DNA of 64,000 nucleotides from Hymenobacter gelipurpurascens (GCF_900187375.1 NZ_FYEW01000002.1:434001-498000); one strand, 5' to 3'; counted from the first letter of the stretch, positions 54,350-62,768 are shown. Made by a program: numbers and translations. Notes: a model not told the origin generated them from the letters alone.

Positions 54350-54403
54350 GCACAAGAGGCGGCCGCACAAGGAAAACGATTCCTGTGCGGCCGCCTCTTG
54401 TGC
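54350..54403 (+). terminator. Terminator of the PorE-like gene
   Basis: Twenty-base perfect arms 54350-54369 and 54384-54403, plus a short inner stem after a one-base bulge, followed by TTTTT. Confidence 0.9.
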
Positions 54404-54555
54404 GTTTTTACATACCTCAGAAAGCCACTTTTCATTGGTTGAACATATAGCAGGATATTTATAGCAATTTCAATAATATAGTATTTAACATACAATATTT
54501 TGTTTTACATTCGCCTATTCATTCTCCCCTCATAAACAAAATCCTGTTGCTGCTC

Positions 54556-54936
54556 ATGAAAAAGCTCTCTGTTGCTCTGGTTACGATGGTTGTCTTAGGC
54601 TGCACGCACACTGCGCTAGCCCAGCAAAGCCCTGCCACGCTAAAAAGCCAAGCAATGGAAGCTACCCAAAAGCTTGCCGCCCGCATTTCGCTGGATGATG
54701 CGCGTACCATGCAAGTGCGCCGCCTGACGTTGGAACGCCTAACGCAGGAAAGTGACTTGCAGCAGCTGTACGCCAACGACCCCAGCATGCTCCAAAACAA
54801 GGCGCGCGTGCTGGAACAGGAATACAGCGAAAAGCTTAAGTCTGTCCTTACAGATTCGCAGTATCAGCGCTACTTAGCCCAGCTGGCTGTGGCTCCCGAA
54901 AACCAGGCTCTGGTATCAGGAAACACTCGTCCCTAA
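54556..54936 (+). CDS. Small periplasmic helical protein
   Basis: A 126-residue protein from the ATG at 54556 with signal MKKLSVALVTMVVLGCTHTALAQ; the LGC could also be a lipobox. The mature part is all-helical and charged, with KLAARISLDDARTMQVRRLTLERLTQES and a closing YSEKLKSVLTDSQYQRYLAQL. That last block resembles the end of Spy/CpxP-like periplasmic chaperones and DUF4890-type proteins (LTDxQyxxY). Function unknown. Confidence 0.75.
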   Translation: MKKLSVALVTMVVLGCTHTALAQQSPATLKSQAMEATQKLAARISLDDARTMQVRRLTLERLTQESDLQQLYANDPSMLQNKARVLEQEYSEKLKSVLTDSQYQRYLAQLAVAPENQALVSGNTRP

Positions 54937-54940
54937 GCAC

Positions 54941-55035
54941 CGGCAAACCGCCCTAAACGCCCAGAGGACCTGGCCTAGAAACTGCACGCAAGCGGTTCTA
55001 GGCCAGGTCCTCTGGGCGTTTAGGGCGGTTTGCTG
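54941..55035. terminator. Longest perfect hairpin in the window (38-bp arms), stop to stop
   Basis: Arms 54943-54980 and 54996-55033 are perfect over 38 bases around a 15-nt loop, and pairing continues to 54941/55035 through a wobble. It starts 5 bases after the plus-strand stop (54936) and ends at the minus-strand stop codon (55036). The inner part of the arms contains GGCCTAG. No T run is visible. Confidence 0.85.
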
Positions 55036-56577
55036 TTAGCCTACATGGTTGCGCTGAGCCTGTTCGGCGGCTTGCTGCTCCGCTTCCAGCTTGCGCAGAA
55101 TGCCCAAAGCAAACTGCCACAGATTTTCGTAGGGAATGATCTCAATCTCGCCGTAGGCCTCTCCTGGCTGCGGTGCCACTTTCAGGCGCTCCAGCAAGGG
55201 CATAGCCTTTTGCTCGCAGGTACCCGAAACAAAGTTTTCTTTTACCGTGAGCAGCAGCATCCGGAAGAACAATTGGCTGCGCAAGGTTGCGGGGTTGCGC
55301 AAATGCCGCTGCTCGTATTTGCGCAAACCCTCCAGGCGCGCCAGGAGACCCTCAATATCTCGGCGCTGCAGAAAATACAGAAACTGAAGAATCAGGATGG
55401 CGACGTTGTAGCCCTGTTTGTCGCGGCTGTAGTCTGGTACGGTTTGCACCAATTGGGCAAAGTGGCGCATTTTCACCGGCGACTGTTCCGGCTGCATCAG
55501 CTGCAGATAGGCCTCATATAACTCCCAGCGCTGCTGAGCCGCAGGGCGCTGCTTGCGGTAATAGGGGTTGCGGCGCGCCTGCTGCAGCAAGTCGTAGGCC
55601 TGTCCATACTGCGCGGCGTGCATAGCCAGCAGCAGATAAATCTCCAGGTAATAGAACCAGTTGCCGGAAGAGTAATGAAAATCCTTGAAGTATTCTTCGG
55701 CTAGTTGCAGACCTTTTTGGGCGCGGCGGCACTGCAGGTGTGCATACACGCTCATGTAGTTATTGAAACGCTTATCGAAACGCTTTTCGTTGATTTTTCC
55801 AGCTTTACGGGCCTTTTCGGTGGCCGTCGTGAGCCGGATAATCTCTTCGTAGTTACCCGTTAGCTCTTCCCTGGACATTTTGGTCACGTACAGGAAGTAA
55901 AATGTATTGTAGCTCTTGGCCTTTTTGTGCAGCTCCTCCAGCCGCTCCAGATAGCTGGGCAATTGCTTTAGAATAAACTGGCGCCACCGCACTTTGTGCT
56001 GAGAGAATACTTTTATCTCGTAGTACAGCTGTTCGGCCTCGTCTTCCAGAGCCAGTAGCTTCTGCCATTCGTCCAGCTGCTTGTTCATCACCTTGAACCG
56101 CGCCGGATTTCGCATTTCGGCATACAGAATGCGTAGGGTTCGGGCACACATTACGGCATATTGCGTCAGCTCGGCCTCAGTAGCCACCGTCAGCGCTTTT
56201 CTATAGAGCTTCTCCGCCAGCTTATATTCCGCTTCGCCGCTTAGAATTTTGGCCTGATGCAACAGGCCTAGGCAGTGCTGCTCATGGCGCCGGGATACCA
56301 CATGGCGCTCATCCGTGTGATCAAGGAAGTATAAGTGGTTCAGTAACTTCTGCTGTACCCTGGATTTTAGCTTTCGAAAAGTGGTTTGGCTTTTCGCTTC
56401 TGTGCTACCATATAAGGTTTTGACTATCTTGTTCTGCGTAATGTTTGGGTCACCCTCCAACAGACGCACCAACTGCAGGTCCTTGCTGGTCGCATTGCGG
56501 TCAGAAAAATCCAGAAATGGTAACACCGCCAGTCGGCGATCTGTCACAATTTTCACCAATGTAGTCAGTTCATCCAT
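55036..56577 (-). CDS. Large helical-repeat protein of unknown function
   Basis: A 513-residue soluble protein, no signal peptide. Residues 1-90 contain LVRLLEGDPNITQNKIVKTLYGS followed by TTFRKLKSRVQQKLLNHLYFL, an arrangement like a small DNA- or RNA-binding helix-turn-helix unit. Residues 95-490 are regularly spaced amphipathic helices with TPR-like features (AEYKLAEKLYRKALTVATEAEL, YGQAYDLLQQARRNPYYRKQ). I do not recognise the family. It is divergently transcribed from the tandem-repeat peptide gene across a 369-base spacer, which allows but does not prove a regulatory link. Confidence 0.78.
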   Translation of the reverse strand: MDELTTLVKIVTDRRLAVLPFLDFSDRNATSKDLQLVRLLEGDPNITQNKIVKTLYGSTEAKSQTTFRKLKSRVQQKLLNHLYFLDHTDERHVVSRRHEQHCLGLLHQAKILSGEAEYKLAEKLYRKALTVATEAELTQYAVMCARTLRILYAEMRNPARFKVMNKQLDEWQKLLALEDEAEQLYYEIKVFSQHKVRWRQFILKQLPSYLERLEELHKKAKSYNTFYFLYVTKMSREELTGNYEEIIRLTTATEKARKAGKINEKRFDKRFNNYMSVYAHLQCRRAQKGLQLAEEYFKDFHYSSGNWFYYLEIYLLLAMHAAQYGQAYDLLQQARRNPYYRKQRPAAQQRWELYEAYLQLMQPEQSPVKMRHFAQLVQTVPDYSRDKQGYNVAILILQFLYFLQRRDIEGLLARLEGLRKYEQRHLRNPATLRSQLFFRMLLLTVKENFVSGTCEQKAMPLLERLKVAPQPGEAYGEIEIIPYENLWQFALGILRKLEAEQQAAEQAQRNHVG

Positions 56578-56946
56578 CTAATAATGGCCTTTTTGAGGTA
56601 TTTAAGCCCATTATACTAATATCTGCCGACTTAATATCTATGTCACAAAAACGAGACGAATATCCTTTACCTCTTCTTTCTCATGGCCCATCTTTGTAAA
56701 CGATAAATTATAATTATTTAGGTTCTATTATGTCACAATATTGCTATAAAACGACCTGTATTTCCTCCGCTCTCGAGCGCATAAATGGCATTTTCTGCTA
56801 TTAGATGACATTTCATCCAAAGAGTTTCCTGGGAAACAGGGCGCTTTTTCACGTCACGTTTACCCGGTTTCTTTCCTTTACGCCGGCTGGTTTGGTCCCC
56901 ACATTTGTGTCAGTCAATCACTTGAACCACAAATATTTCCCATACC
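56578..56946. other. AT-rich divergent spacer between helical-repeat and tandem-repeat genes
   Basis: About 370 bases, clearly more AT-rich than the surrounding genes, so probably a control region for both. A near-consensus CATCTTTG occurs at about 56691. No small gene or strong inverted repeat is evident. Confidence 0.5.
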
Positions 56947-57333
56947 ATGTTAAACTTCATCGCCATTGCTCTGCTGCAAGTTTCCAGCCTGACTATTTCT
57001 GTTGCTACTATTGAAACCGCTATTGAGAAGCAGGCACCCAAGCAGGCCCTATCTACTGCCGACCACGGCACGAGCGGCTGGGGTGATGGTTACCTGGCGG
57101 CCGCAGACCACGGCACCAGCGGTTGGGGCGACGGTTACTTAACGGCAGTTGTAGAGCATGGCACGAGTGGTTGGGGTGATGGCTACCTGGCAGCCACAGA
57201 CCACGGCACCAGCGGCTGGGGTGATGGATATTTGGCAGCCGCAGACCACGGTACGAGTGGTTGGGGCGATGGGTATTTGGCAGCCGCAGAGCATGGCACG
57301 AGCGGCTGGGGCGATGGATATTTGACGGCCTAA
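56947..57333 (+). CDS. Small secreted protein of six tandem 15-residue repeats
   Basis: A 128-residue protein with no family I recognise. Residues 1-20 (MLNFIAIALLQVSSLTISVA) look like a signal peptide or hydrophobic leader, and residues 21-38 form a short charged linker. From residue 39 to the end there are six copies of a 15-residue unit (the second has 16). Each has the invariant core HGTSGWGDGYL, preceded by D or E and followed by A/T and small residues. The repeats end exactly at the stop. At DNA level the copies differ at many silent positions, so the peptide, not the DNA, is conserved. Possible readings are a multi-copy peptide precursor, a RiPP-like substrate or a repetitive surface protein. 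No modifying enzyme or sorting domain is seen. Confidence 0.8.
   Translation: MLNFIAIALLQVSSLTISVATIETAIEKQAPKQALSTADHGTSGWGDGYLAAADHGTSGWGDGYLTAVVEHGTSGWGDGYLAATDHGTSGWGDGYLAAADHGTSGWGDGYLAAAEHGTSGWGDGYLTA
57061..57333 (+). repeat. Six tandem 45-bp coding repeats (one of 48 bp)
   Basis: Units at 57061-57105, 57106-57153, 57154-57198, 57199-57243, 57244-57288 and 57289-57333 (the last includes the stop codon). They are in frame and each encodes (D/E)HGTSGWGDGYL plus small residues. Third-position differences such as GGT/GGC/GGA and TAC/TAT separate the copies. Confidence 0.95.
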
Positions 57334-57442
57334 TATGATCCTCTGGCAGCCGTATGAAAGCGCCACTTTTATTCCAACTCAACTATCTAGTATCAAAACG
57401 TGGTAACTTGCCTGGTAGCAATGCCTGTGCAGTTGTCCGTTC

Positions 57443-59158
57443 ATGAATCGAATCCAATCTGGTCTTTTTTTACTACTGTGGAGCGCTTTAGCTGCTTGCT
57501 CCGCATCGGTATCATCGGCTCCGGATGCCGTGCGCATCCGGTGGGCCCGAGATCCGGAAAACTTAGACCCTCTTATTGTTAAAACTTCCGGCTCGCTTGA
57601 GATCAACAATCTGCTGCATTGCAGTTTGTTGCGAGCCGATGAGCAGAAGGGCGACTTTACGCCTTGGCTGGCAGAAGCACTTCCAGGCGTAACGCGCATC
57701 GGCGACTCGCTTATGCTGGTTTCCTACCGCATTCGGCCAGAGGCTACCTGGGACAATGGCGCCCCTGTGCTGGCCCGCGACGTGGCCTTCACCCTGAAAA
57801 CGATGCATTGCGCGGGCTTGCCGACCGAAATGGCGCAGGCTCGCTTTGGCTTTGTGCTCGATCTGCGGCCCGATTCCACTGATCCGCGCCGTTTTTCCCT
57901 GCTGTGTCGCGGCCAGTCCATCGATTTTGTGCGCAGCTCCGGCGACTTCAGTATTCTGCCCGAATACGTACTGGACCCCCAGGCCACTTTGCGGGGCTTG
58001 GCCGTAGCCGATATGGGCAAAAATTTGCCCGTAGTTCAGCAATTTGCGCAGCGCTACCTGGCCGCGCAGCTGGCCCGACACCCCGAGCGCGTGCCTGGTT
58101 GTAGCGCGTACCAGCTACAAAGCTGGCAACCGGGCCGGCAGCTTACGCTTGTGCGCAAACCCAATTGGTGGGCTGATAAACTGCTTACGCCACCACCCGC
58201 TCTGCGCGCTTTCCCGCGTCGCATCAACTTCCAGATAATTCCTGATGCTGCTACCGCCGTACTGGCGTTGCGTCGCGGTGATATCGACTTGTATAGCTTG
58301 ATGCCGGCGCCGGAATTTGCCCGTCTGCAACAGTCACCAACAGATCGTGAGCAGCTGCGCTTTTCCACCGCCGACTCTTACGAGTGCCTTACGGCAAACT
58401 TCAACACCCGCAAGCCCCAGCTGCAAGACCGCTTAACCCGGCAGGCACTTACTTATTTGTTTGATGTCTCGGCCCTCATTAAAGCTACGCAGCTAGGCCA
58501 GGCAACACCAAGCATAGGCCTCATCAGTCCGCGCATCAAGCGCTATTACAACGACAGCCTCCCTCCCCTGACCTATAGCCCAGCACAGGCCACCCGATTG
58601 CTCAAGCAAGCTGGCTGGCAACAGTCGGAGCAAGGCTGGACCCGGGCTTCTGGAGGCAGCACGCAGCAACTGCGCCTGAGTATCAGTTACCGCGCCGGAG
58701 AGCCCGCTTTCGAAACCACTGCTTTGCAATTTCGGTCGGCCGCTGCTTTGTTGGGTATTCCTATTGAGCTGCGCCCAACGGAAGCTTCGCTGCTCAGTCG
58801 GCAGCTCTTGCAGGGCGAAACCGAAATCAGCCTGCGCAATATGAATGGCCAGCCGTTTGCCTACGACTTCACACCCATTCTGCACTCGGGCAGCACCAAG
58901 CTGTACAACACCACGGGGTTTGGCACTCCTGCCAGCGACCATCTGATTGAGGCCATTGCTCAGGAAAACAACCTGACCAAGAAAGCCAAGCTGCTGCGGC
59001 AGTTTCAGCGGGTGCTGTATGTGGAGAGGCCATTGGCCGTGCTGTATTTCCTGCAATACCGCATTGCAGCGGCCCGCCGGCTGGGTACTGTTCCCGTATC
59101 GGGGCTTATGCCGGGGTATATTGTTACGGATATTCGACCTACTCCTGTCAAGCCCTGA
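57443..59158 (+). CDS. Oligopeptide ABC transporter substrate-binding lipoprotein
   Basis: A 571-residue SBP_bac_5 family protein with a lipoprotein signal (lipobox LAAC, Cys about 19). Family features are VRIRWARDPENLDPLIVKTSG at the start, YRIRPEATWDNGAPVLARDVAFTLKTM (about 94-120), and WWADKL and RRINFQIIPDAATAVLALRRGDIDLYSLMP in the middle. The family binds oligopeptides, nickel or sugars outside the inner membrane; peptides are likeliest with OppB/OppC-type permeases downstream. It starts 110 bases after the tandem-repeat gene on the same strand and shares a base with the next gene (TGATG). Confidence 0.88.
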   Translation: MNRIQSGLFLLLWSALAACSASVSSAPDAVRIRWARDPENLDPLIVKTSGSLEINNLLHCSLLRADEQKGDFTPWLAEALPGVTRIGDSLMLVSYRIRPEATWDNGAPVLARDVAFTLKTMHCAGLPTEMAQARFGFVLDLRPDSTDPRRFSLLCRGQSIDFVRSSGDFSILPEYVLDPQATLRGLAVADMGKNLPVVQQFAQRYLAAQLARHPERVPGCSAYQLQSWQPGRQLTLVRKPNWWADKLLTPPPALRAFPRRINFQIIPDAATAVLALRRGDIDLYSLMPAPEFARLQQSPTDREQLRFSTADSYECLTANFNTRKPQLQDRLTRQALTYLFDVSALIKATQLGQATPSIGLISPRIKRYYNDSLPPLTYSPAQATRLLKQAGWQQSEQGWTRASGGSTQQLRLSISYRAGEPAFETTALQFRSAAALLGIPIELRPTEASLLSRQLLQGETEISLRNMNGQPFAYDFTPILHSGSTKLYNTTGFGTPASDHLIEAIAQENNLTKKAKLLRQFQRVLYVERPLAVLYFLQYRIAAARRLGTVPVSGLMPGYIVTDIRPTPVKP

Positions 59159-60222
59159 TGCAGTGGAGCCGATACCTCCTGCTACGGCTGGCGCTCGTGG
59201 GGCTGGCGGCCTGGGCCATTCTGTCCTGCATCTTCTTACTATCCCGCCTGACCTCCCAGGACGATGTGGTTCGTGCAGCCTTCGACGGAAGCACCTTTAG
59301 CCCCACTATCTCAGCCACCGAGAAGGCGCAGGCAGAAAACCGGCTTCGGCAACGCTATGGCCTGGATGTGCCGCTGTTCTACTTTTCCATTTCGCCTGCC
59401 CACGGCCAGATTCCACCGGCTTGGCAATGGCATGGCACTCCCAATCAGTACCACCGCTGGCTGACCAACCTGCTTCGGGGAGATTTGGGCACGTCCTACC
59501 GCGAAGACGCACCCGTGACTGGCCTACTGGCCGCTGCCCTGCAGTATACCCTGCCTCTTACTGCGCTGGCCGCATTTTTTTCGCTTCTTATCACGTTGGA
59601 ATTAAGCATTTGGTTGGGCTATCATCCGCGTTGGCGACAGCCGGTTTTGGCCTTTCTGCACGCGATACAGTCGTTGCCGCTGTTCGTTATTGCGCTAGGC
59701 CTGCTTCTGTTGCTGGCCAACCCCGATGTGCTGGCGTGGTTTCCGGCCTACGGGCTGGGTAATGATGAGGCGGCCAGCCCGTGGGCACATGACCTAGGCC
59801 AGTACCTGTATCACGTGGCGCTGCCTCTGTTCAGTTTGGTGCTGGTGAGTATTCCGGGCCTGATTATCCAGCTGGATGCTTCTATTCAGCAGGAGTTGCC
59901 GTCCCTGTATGTGGCCACCGCTCGGGCCAAGGGCGCACCTCCTCGGGTCGTCATCAGAAAGCATATTGTGCGCAATGCCCTGCTGCCAGTGTTGCCGTTG
60001 CTTACGGAGCTCCTCCCCAATATGGTGGCCGGCTCGGTAGTGGTAGAGATGATTTATGCGCTGCCCGGTATGGGGCGCCTGTTGGCAGAAGCCGCCTCTA
60101 CCCAGGATTTTCCCGTGCTGCTGGGCGCCGTGCTGCTGGTTGCGCTGGTCCGCCTACTTAGCCAATTGCTTACCGATTTGCTGTACCAATGGGCCGATCC
60201 ACGCATTCGGCTTTCCGTATGA
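59158..60222 (+). CDS. ABC transporter permease (OppB/DppB-like)
   Basis: A 354-residue inner-membrane protein with six predicted helices. The N-terminal helix is followed by a periplasmic loop with LRQRYGLDVPLFYFS and LLRGDLGTSYREDAPV, typical of OppB. The EAA loop for contact with the ATPase reads ATARAKGAPPRVVIRKHIVRNALLPVLP (about 256-283). The end ALVRLLSQLLTDLLYQWADPRIRL is the family C-terminus. Its start overlaps the stop of the binding-protein gene, and its end overlaps the next permease by ATGA. Confidence 0.92.
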   Translation: MQWSRYLLLRLALVGLAAWAILSCIFLLSRLTSQDDVVRAAFDGSTFSPTISATEKAQAENRLRQRYGLDVPLFYFSISPAHGQIPPAWQWHGTPNQYHRWLTNLLRGDLGTSYREDAPVTGLLAAALQYTLPLTALAAFFSLLITLELSIWLGYHPRWRQPVLAFLHAIQSLPLFVIALGLLLLLANPDVLAWFPAYGLGNDEAASPWAHDLGQYLYHVALPLFSLVLVSIPGLIIQLDASIQQELPSLYVATARAKGAPPRVVIRKHIVRNALLPVLPLLTELLPNMVAGSVVVEMIYALPGMGRLLAEAASTQDFPVLLGAVLLVALVRLLSQLLTDLLYQWADPRIRLSV

Positions 60223-61211
60223 GCTGGAAGCGCTCCGTTGGTTTTTTCCTTGCAGTATGCTGGCTGCTTCTGGTGCTCCTGGCTGCCTTTTTGGCTCCTA
60301 CTACCCTTCCCTCACCCAATTTGCTGCAAACCACCACTCCGCCATTCCAGGCAGAACACTGGCTCGGCACCGATCCGGTAGGCTACGATGTACTGACGAG
60401 CCTGCTTAGTGGTGCCCGTTCGGCCATCTTTATTAGTCTGCCGGCTGCTTTGTGCGCTAACCTACTAGGTGGCCTACTAGGCGTTTTGGCAGGTTTTTTC
60501 GGAAACACTCGCATCCGGATACTCCGGGGCTGGGTAGTAGCCGCGCTTCTATCGGTGGTAGCGGCCGGAAGTTTTGTAGGCCACTTCTGGGCTTCCCCTG
60601 GCTTAGGGGTAGCGGCACTTTTGCTCCTGGGGGCTTTGCTGGGCCGCCTGCTAGGCCACTTGCGGTGGGGCCAAAAACCTGTATTCTTTCCCTTAGATGA
60701 CGTGGTGCAGGCGCTTATTGGCCTACTAGACTCTGTGCCGCTGCTGGTCCTGGTCCTGACGGTAGCAGCTATTCAGCGGCCCTCCCCTCTTGGGTTGGTG
60801 GTTCTGCTCACGGCTACCTGCTGGACTACGCCCGCCCGCGTGCTTCGTGCCGCCACCCTGCGCGTAGTGCCACTGCCTTTCATAGCGGCGGCCGAGGCAA
60901 TTGGGCTTCCTCCGCTCCGCATTGTGCGCAGGCATGTGTGGCCCATGGTTTGGCCGGTGCTGCTGGTCCGGATTCCCCTTAGCATTGCCCTTATTATCGG
61001 CTTGGAAACCACCCTGTCTTTCCTCGGTATAGGCATGCCGCCTGAAACTCCCAGCTGGGGGCGGCTGCTTGCTTCTTCGCGGCTGGCTCCTACGGCCTGG
61101 TGGCTGGTTGTATGCCCCGGAACCACTCTATTCCTCACTATATGGAGTTTGCAACGGCTGGCTCAGGAAAATAAAGTGCGGAGTATGACTAGAGATAATG
61201 TCACAAAATGA
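60219..61211 (+). CDS. ABC transporter permease (OppC/DppC-like)
   Basis: A 330-residue inner-membrane protein from the ATG at 60219, which overlaps the previous stop in ATGA. Features of OppC are FQAEHWLGTDPVGYDVLTSLLSGARSAIFISL near the N-terminus, the EAA loop AAAEAIGLPPLRIVRRHVWPMVWPVLLV, and the end ETTLSFLGIGMPPETPSWGRLLASS. A stretch at about 100-170 is an extra hydrophobic region. No OppD/OppF ATPase gene follows, so the importer needs an ATPase encoded elsewhere. Confidence 0.92.
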   Translation: MSWKRSVGFFLAVCWLLLVLLAAFLAPTTLPSPNLLQTTTPPFQAEHWLGTDPVGYDVLTSLLSGARSAIFISLPAALCANLLGGLLGVLAGFFGNTRIRILRGWVVAALLSVVAAGSFVGHFWASPGLGVAALLLLGALLGRLLGHLRWGQKPVFFPLDDVVQALIGLLDSVPLLVLVLTVAAIQRPSPLGLVVLLTATCWTTPARVLRAATLRVVPLPFIAAAEAIGLPPLRIVRRHVWPMVWPVLLVRIPLSIALIIGLETTLSFLGIGMPPETPSWGRLLASSRLAPTAWWLVVCPGTTLFLTIWSLQRLAQENKVRSMTRDNVTK

Positions 61212-61485
61212 GCACTTTTTTCACAGGCAACTTAGTAGCAAACGCTTCCCCAGCCGGCAACTCTTCTCTCTAGATTCCTGATTAAAAGCGGATGAAACTG
61301 AACAGAAGAATTTAAGTCAGTTTTAAGCTTCAATTATTTTATACAGTATATCGGATTAATACAAGTCACAATTTAGAGCAAAGTGTCCTTTACAACGCCT
61401 TATTAGGGTGCTAATATTGATATGTGGAACGGCACATAGGAGAAGAGAACCCGTTTTAAACAGCTGCTTGTCAGGTGCGTTGAGT

Positions 61486-61707
61486 ATGGCTTCCCTTTTT
61501 TTACAGCGTCGTCGAACGCAGGCTTTTCGAGCTTTAATGCTAGAAGTAGCCTTTCATCAAACAGTTGCGGTAGCAGAAAGCTACACGACTATAGATGGAG
61601 AAGTCGTATCGTATGTGGCTGGTGAAGCTGCCATCCGCAACGGAACGGCGGTGCTAATTGGTGGACTGCTCGTCGGAGCGGTTCTGTCGCAAGACGTAAT
61701 AGATTAA
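61486..61707 (+). CDS. Doubtful small ORF, possible small protein
   Basis: A 73-residue frame from the ATG at 61486 (MASLFLQRRRTQAF...). An amphipathic beginning is followed by a glycine-rich hydrophobic end (NGTAVLIGGLLVGAVLSQ). No homology-like motif or promoter element supports it apart from its place between the transporter and a terminator-like hairpin. It could be a small membrane or bacteriocin-like peptide, or chance. Confidence 0.35.
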   Translation: MASLFLQRRRTQAFRALMLEVAFHQTVAVAESYTTIDGEVVSYVAGEAAIRNGTAVLIGGLLVGAVLSQDVID

Positions 61708-61790
61708 CATAGAAATTTTGATTCGGTGCCCCTGCAGCTGCTCGTGGTGCGGCCCGAATCTACAGGTTGTTGCAATAGGTGTGTGAAAAT

Positions 61791-61818
61791 CCCGTGGGCA
61801 TTGTCTACGGGTTTTTTT
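61791..61818 (+). terminator. Terminator-like hairpin
   Basis: A seven-base stem (61791-61797/61805-61811, one wobble) followed by seven T, before the convergent reductase gene. Confidence 0.6.
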
Positions 61819-61859
61819 ATGCTTTTATGCGGGCGTCTACCTCAACCCTCAGCAGTAGC

Positions 61860-62768
61860 CTAGGCCACTCCTTCCGTCTGCTGGGCCAGCAACGCAATTC
61901 CTTCCGAAAAAGAATGGGGACTGTAGGCCAGTTCCTCTTCGGCTTTGCTGATGATAAAGCCAGTGCGGGCCGGCCGTTTAGCTGGCTGCGTGAAGGTGCT
62001 GGCATCTACCTTCTCAATCAGGCCGCTATCCAACCCAAAGTAATCGGCCACCTGCAGGGCCATCTGGTAGGGCGTCAGCAGTTCGCGGCCACTGATGTGG
62101 TAGATGCCGGTGGCGTGCTTTTGGGCGGCCAGCCAGCACCCTTGGGCAAGATCCTCGGCCAGGGTTGGCGTCCGAAGCTGGTCATCTACCACTTTGATAG
62201 GCCTACCGGCGCGGAGCGAGTCGCGCACCCAGAGCACAATGTTGGTACGGCCGTAGTCGTGGGCAGTGCCATATACTAGCACCGTGCGCAGAATGGCCCA
62301 GGGCACACGGCAGGCCTGCACGGCTTTCTCAGCGGCCAGCTTGCTTTCCCCGTAAAAGTTAATGGGCCCTGGCAAGGCATCTTCGGCCAGAGGGCCGTGC
62401 TCGCCACTAAAGATAAAATCGGTGCTGAGGTGGAGCAGATGAACGGCATTCTGCTCGCAGGCTTCCACCAGATATTCTGTAGCCGTCACGTTCTGCTGCG
62501 AGCAAGCCTCCTGGTTAAGTTGGCACTCGTCCACGTTGGTCATGGCGGCGGTATGGATGAGGTGCGTAGGCCGCTGCTGTGCCACTACCTGCTGCACGTG
62601 GGCGCGGTCTGTCACATCCAGGGGCACAAACTGCACCTCTGGATAGAGCGCCGCCAGCTTGTTTTCGCCGCGCGACGTGGCTACCAGCTGCACGCCGGGC
62701 TCCTTGCGCAGTAGTGCCACCAGCTTTTGGCCCAGCAGCCCGTTGGAGCCAGTCAGAAGGATTTTCAT
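61860..62768 (-). CDS. RmlD-like sugar-nucleotide reductase (extended SDR)
   Basis: A 302-residue short-chain dehydrogenase/reductase. The NAD(P) motif GSNGLLGQKL (about 7-16) opens a Rossmann fold. Then come HTAAMTNVDECQ (about 72-83), HLSTDFIFSGEHGPLAEDALPGPINFYGESKLAAE with catalytic Tyr-x3-Lys (YGESK), and the family block GIYHISGRELLTPYQMA. It matches dTDP-4-dehydrorhamnose reductase (RmlD) and its SDR relatives. The other rml genes are not nearby, so the exact substrate is open. Confidence 0.86.
   Translation of the reverse strand: MKILLTGSNGLLGQKLVALLRKEPGVQLVATSRGENKLAALYPEVQFVPLDVTDRAHVQQVVAQQRPTHLIHTAAMTNVDECQLNQEACSQQNVTATEYLVEACEQNAVHLLHLSTDFIFSGEHGPLAEDALPGPINFYGESKLAAEKAVQACRVPWAILRTVLVYGTAHDYGRTNIVLWVRDSLRAGRPIKVVDDQLRTPTLAEDLAQGCWLAAQKHATGIYHISGRELLTPYQMALQVADYFGLDSGLIEKVDASTFTQPAKRPARTGFIISKAEEELAYSPHSFSEGIALLAQQTEGVA

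Noticed and set aside
57061..57333. Tandem repeats as a CRISPR array or tandem minisatellite
   Set aside because: There are no spacers between units, no cas genes, and the repeats are in frame with amino-acid conservation.
57053..57382. Repetitive minus-strand frame opposite the tandem-repeat gene
   Set aside because: Its repeats are only the complement of the 45-bp units. The plus-strand frame has the leader, regular silent-site variation and matching stop.
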